From the NCBI RefSeq assembly GCF_013364215.1, contig NZ_CP054923.1:806001-870000 (forward strand): 64,000 nucleotides of DNA. The letters are read 5' to 3'. Positions 63,415-64,000 of the stretch are shown one piece after another; position 1 is the stretch's first letter; each line of letters opens with the position of its first letter. The DNA comes from Verrucosispora sp. NA02020. GTDB taxonomy: Bacteria; Actinomycetota; Actinomycetes; Mycobacteriales; Micromonosporaceae. Below the pieces are notes generated by a model. It saw only the letters and a program-made list of their open reading frames with translations, did no database searches and was not told the DNA's origin. Made by a program: the position numbers and the translations under genes.

Positions 63415-64000
63415 GTGTGGCGACCCTTCTGTCGGGCGATCCGGTGTCCTCCGTCGAGGCACTGTTCGACGTACCGGTCGGCGGCCGGCCGGAGCCGGGC
63501 CGCGTGCCGGTCGAAGAAGCCGGCCGCGGCGGTGCCGGGCCAGCGTTCGGGGAGCAGCGCCGGTGGCAGCTGCGGGTCCCGGAACAGGAAGGTACGCCAC
63601 GCGTGCACCAGCCGGAACCGGGCCGCGTACGCCTCCTCGTCGCCGCTACGTGCGGAGACTCCGCTCAGCAGGGCGCGCTGCTCGGTGACGAACTGCTCGT
63701 ACGCCCGGCCGATCTCGGCGAGGTCCCAGGCCCGACGGACCAGGCCCATCGCGCCCGGCGTCCCGGCGGCGTGCGCCGCGCTGAACCGCTCGAACCGGAC
63801 GCCCGCCTCGCTGAGCAGCAGGTCGACGTCCTCGGCCGGACGGGTGGCCACCCAGGTCTGCTCGTCGAGCGTGCCGTAGCCGAGGTACCGCAGGTTGGCG
63901 GCGAGGCGTTGGCGGTCGCGTCGGGCCGTCGGCGCGTCGAGCACGAGCAGGTCGAACCGCCCGTCCCAGGTGACCCGACCGGTGCGGTAGATCCGGGAGG
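63411..64000 (-). CDS. PaaX family regulator, 5' end outside window
   Basis: The frame is open to the right edge of the window, so the N-terminal DNA-binding part lies beyond it. The visible part reads RIYRTGRVTWDGRFDLLVLD, then RQRLAANLRYLGYGTLDEQTW, and later FRLVHAWRTFLFRDPQLPP, as in the PaaX C-terminal domain. PaaX represses phenylacetate genes and senses phenylacetyl-CoA. Its stop overlaps the start of the PaaG-like gene. Confidence 0.85.
   Translation of the reverse strand, partial: SRIYRTGRVTWDGRFDLLVLDAPTARRDRQRLAANLRYLGYGTLDEQTWVATRPAEDVDLLLSEAGVRFERFSAAHAAGTPGAMGLVRRAWDLAEIGRAYEQFVTEQRALLSGVSARSGDEEAYAARFRLVHAWRTFLFRDPQLPPALLPERWPGTAAAGFFDRHAARLRPAADRYVEQCLDGGHRIARQKGRHT

Overview
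The window is very GC-rich and densely coded. It carries actinobacterial families: a ClgR-type regulator beside clpP, a KorAB pair, a FolP2/TagA neighbourhood, a DUF3052 protein and EccD. Several genes start a few bases after a TAnnnT box, as leaderless actinobacterial genes do. I infer an actinomycete chromosome, most likely Micromonosporaceae; a 16S or whole-genome comparison would be needed to prove the genus.

Left part (1-48643), all on the + strand: the 3' part of a large proline-rich repeat protein, an ECF-like sigma factor, a mycosin-like S8 protein whose catalytic His, Asn and Ser equivalents are replaced, a right-handed beta-helix protein fused to a CbbX/EccA-type AAA+ ATPase, an EccD-like membrane protein, and one uninterrupted 38.9-kb gene for a protein of about 12,970 residues. 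The order EccA-like/EccD/mycosin-like is that of a type VII (ESX) secretion locus. EccB, EccC, EccE and Esx proteins are not in the window and may lie to the left. The giant gene is built from three ~3.6-kb modules and three ~8-8.5-kb modules. The small modules each carry an HExxH metallopeptidase signature plus a domain that looks like a dead ADP-ribosyltransferase. The large modules are helical and each carries what looks like a dead OTU-type peptidase. A coiled-coil linker recurs five times. The giant protein is the best candidate for a previously undescribed system, perhaps a secreted or surface mega-effector served by the upstream genes.

Right part (48650-64000): ordinary chromosomal genes. 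These are a DUF3052 protein; a QorB-like NAD(P)H oxidoreductase divergent from an HxlR regulator with a palindrome between them; clpP downstream of clgR; a TrkA-N potassium channel preceded by a possible leaderless 11-codon upstream ORF; a MarR regulator divergent from an azoreductase, with a strong bidirectional terminator between azoR and korB; korAB for 2-oxoacid:ferredoxin oxidoreductase; an orphan nuoA; folP2, a DivIVA-domain protein and an SRPBCC protein; a VapBC-type toxin-antitoxin pair under a perfect 16-bp palindrome; tagA (3-methyladenine glycosylase) preceded by 15-bp tandem repeats; a hypothetical protein; and a PaaG-like enoyl-CoA hydratase overlapping a PaaX-type regulator that runs off the right edge. 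I saw no tRNA, rRNA, CRISPR array, IS element or phage gene.
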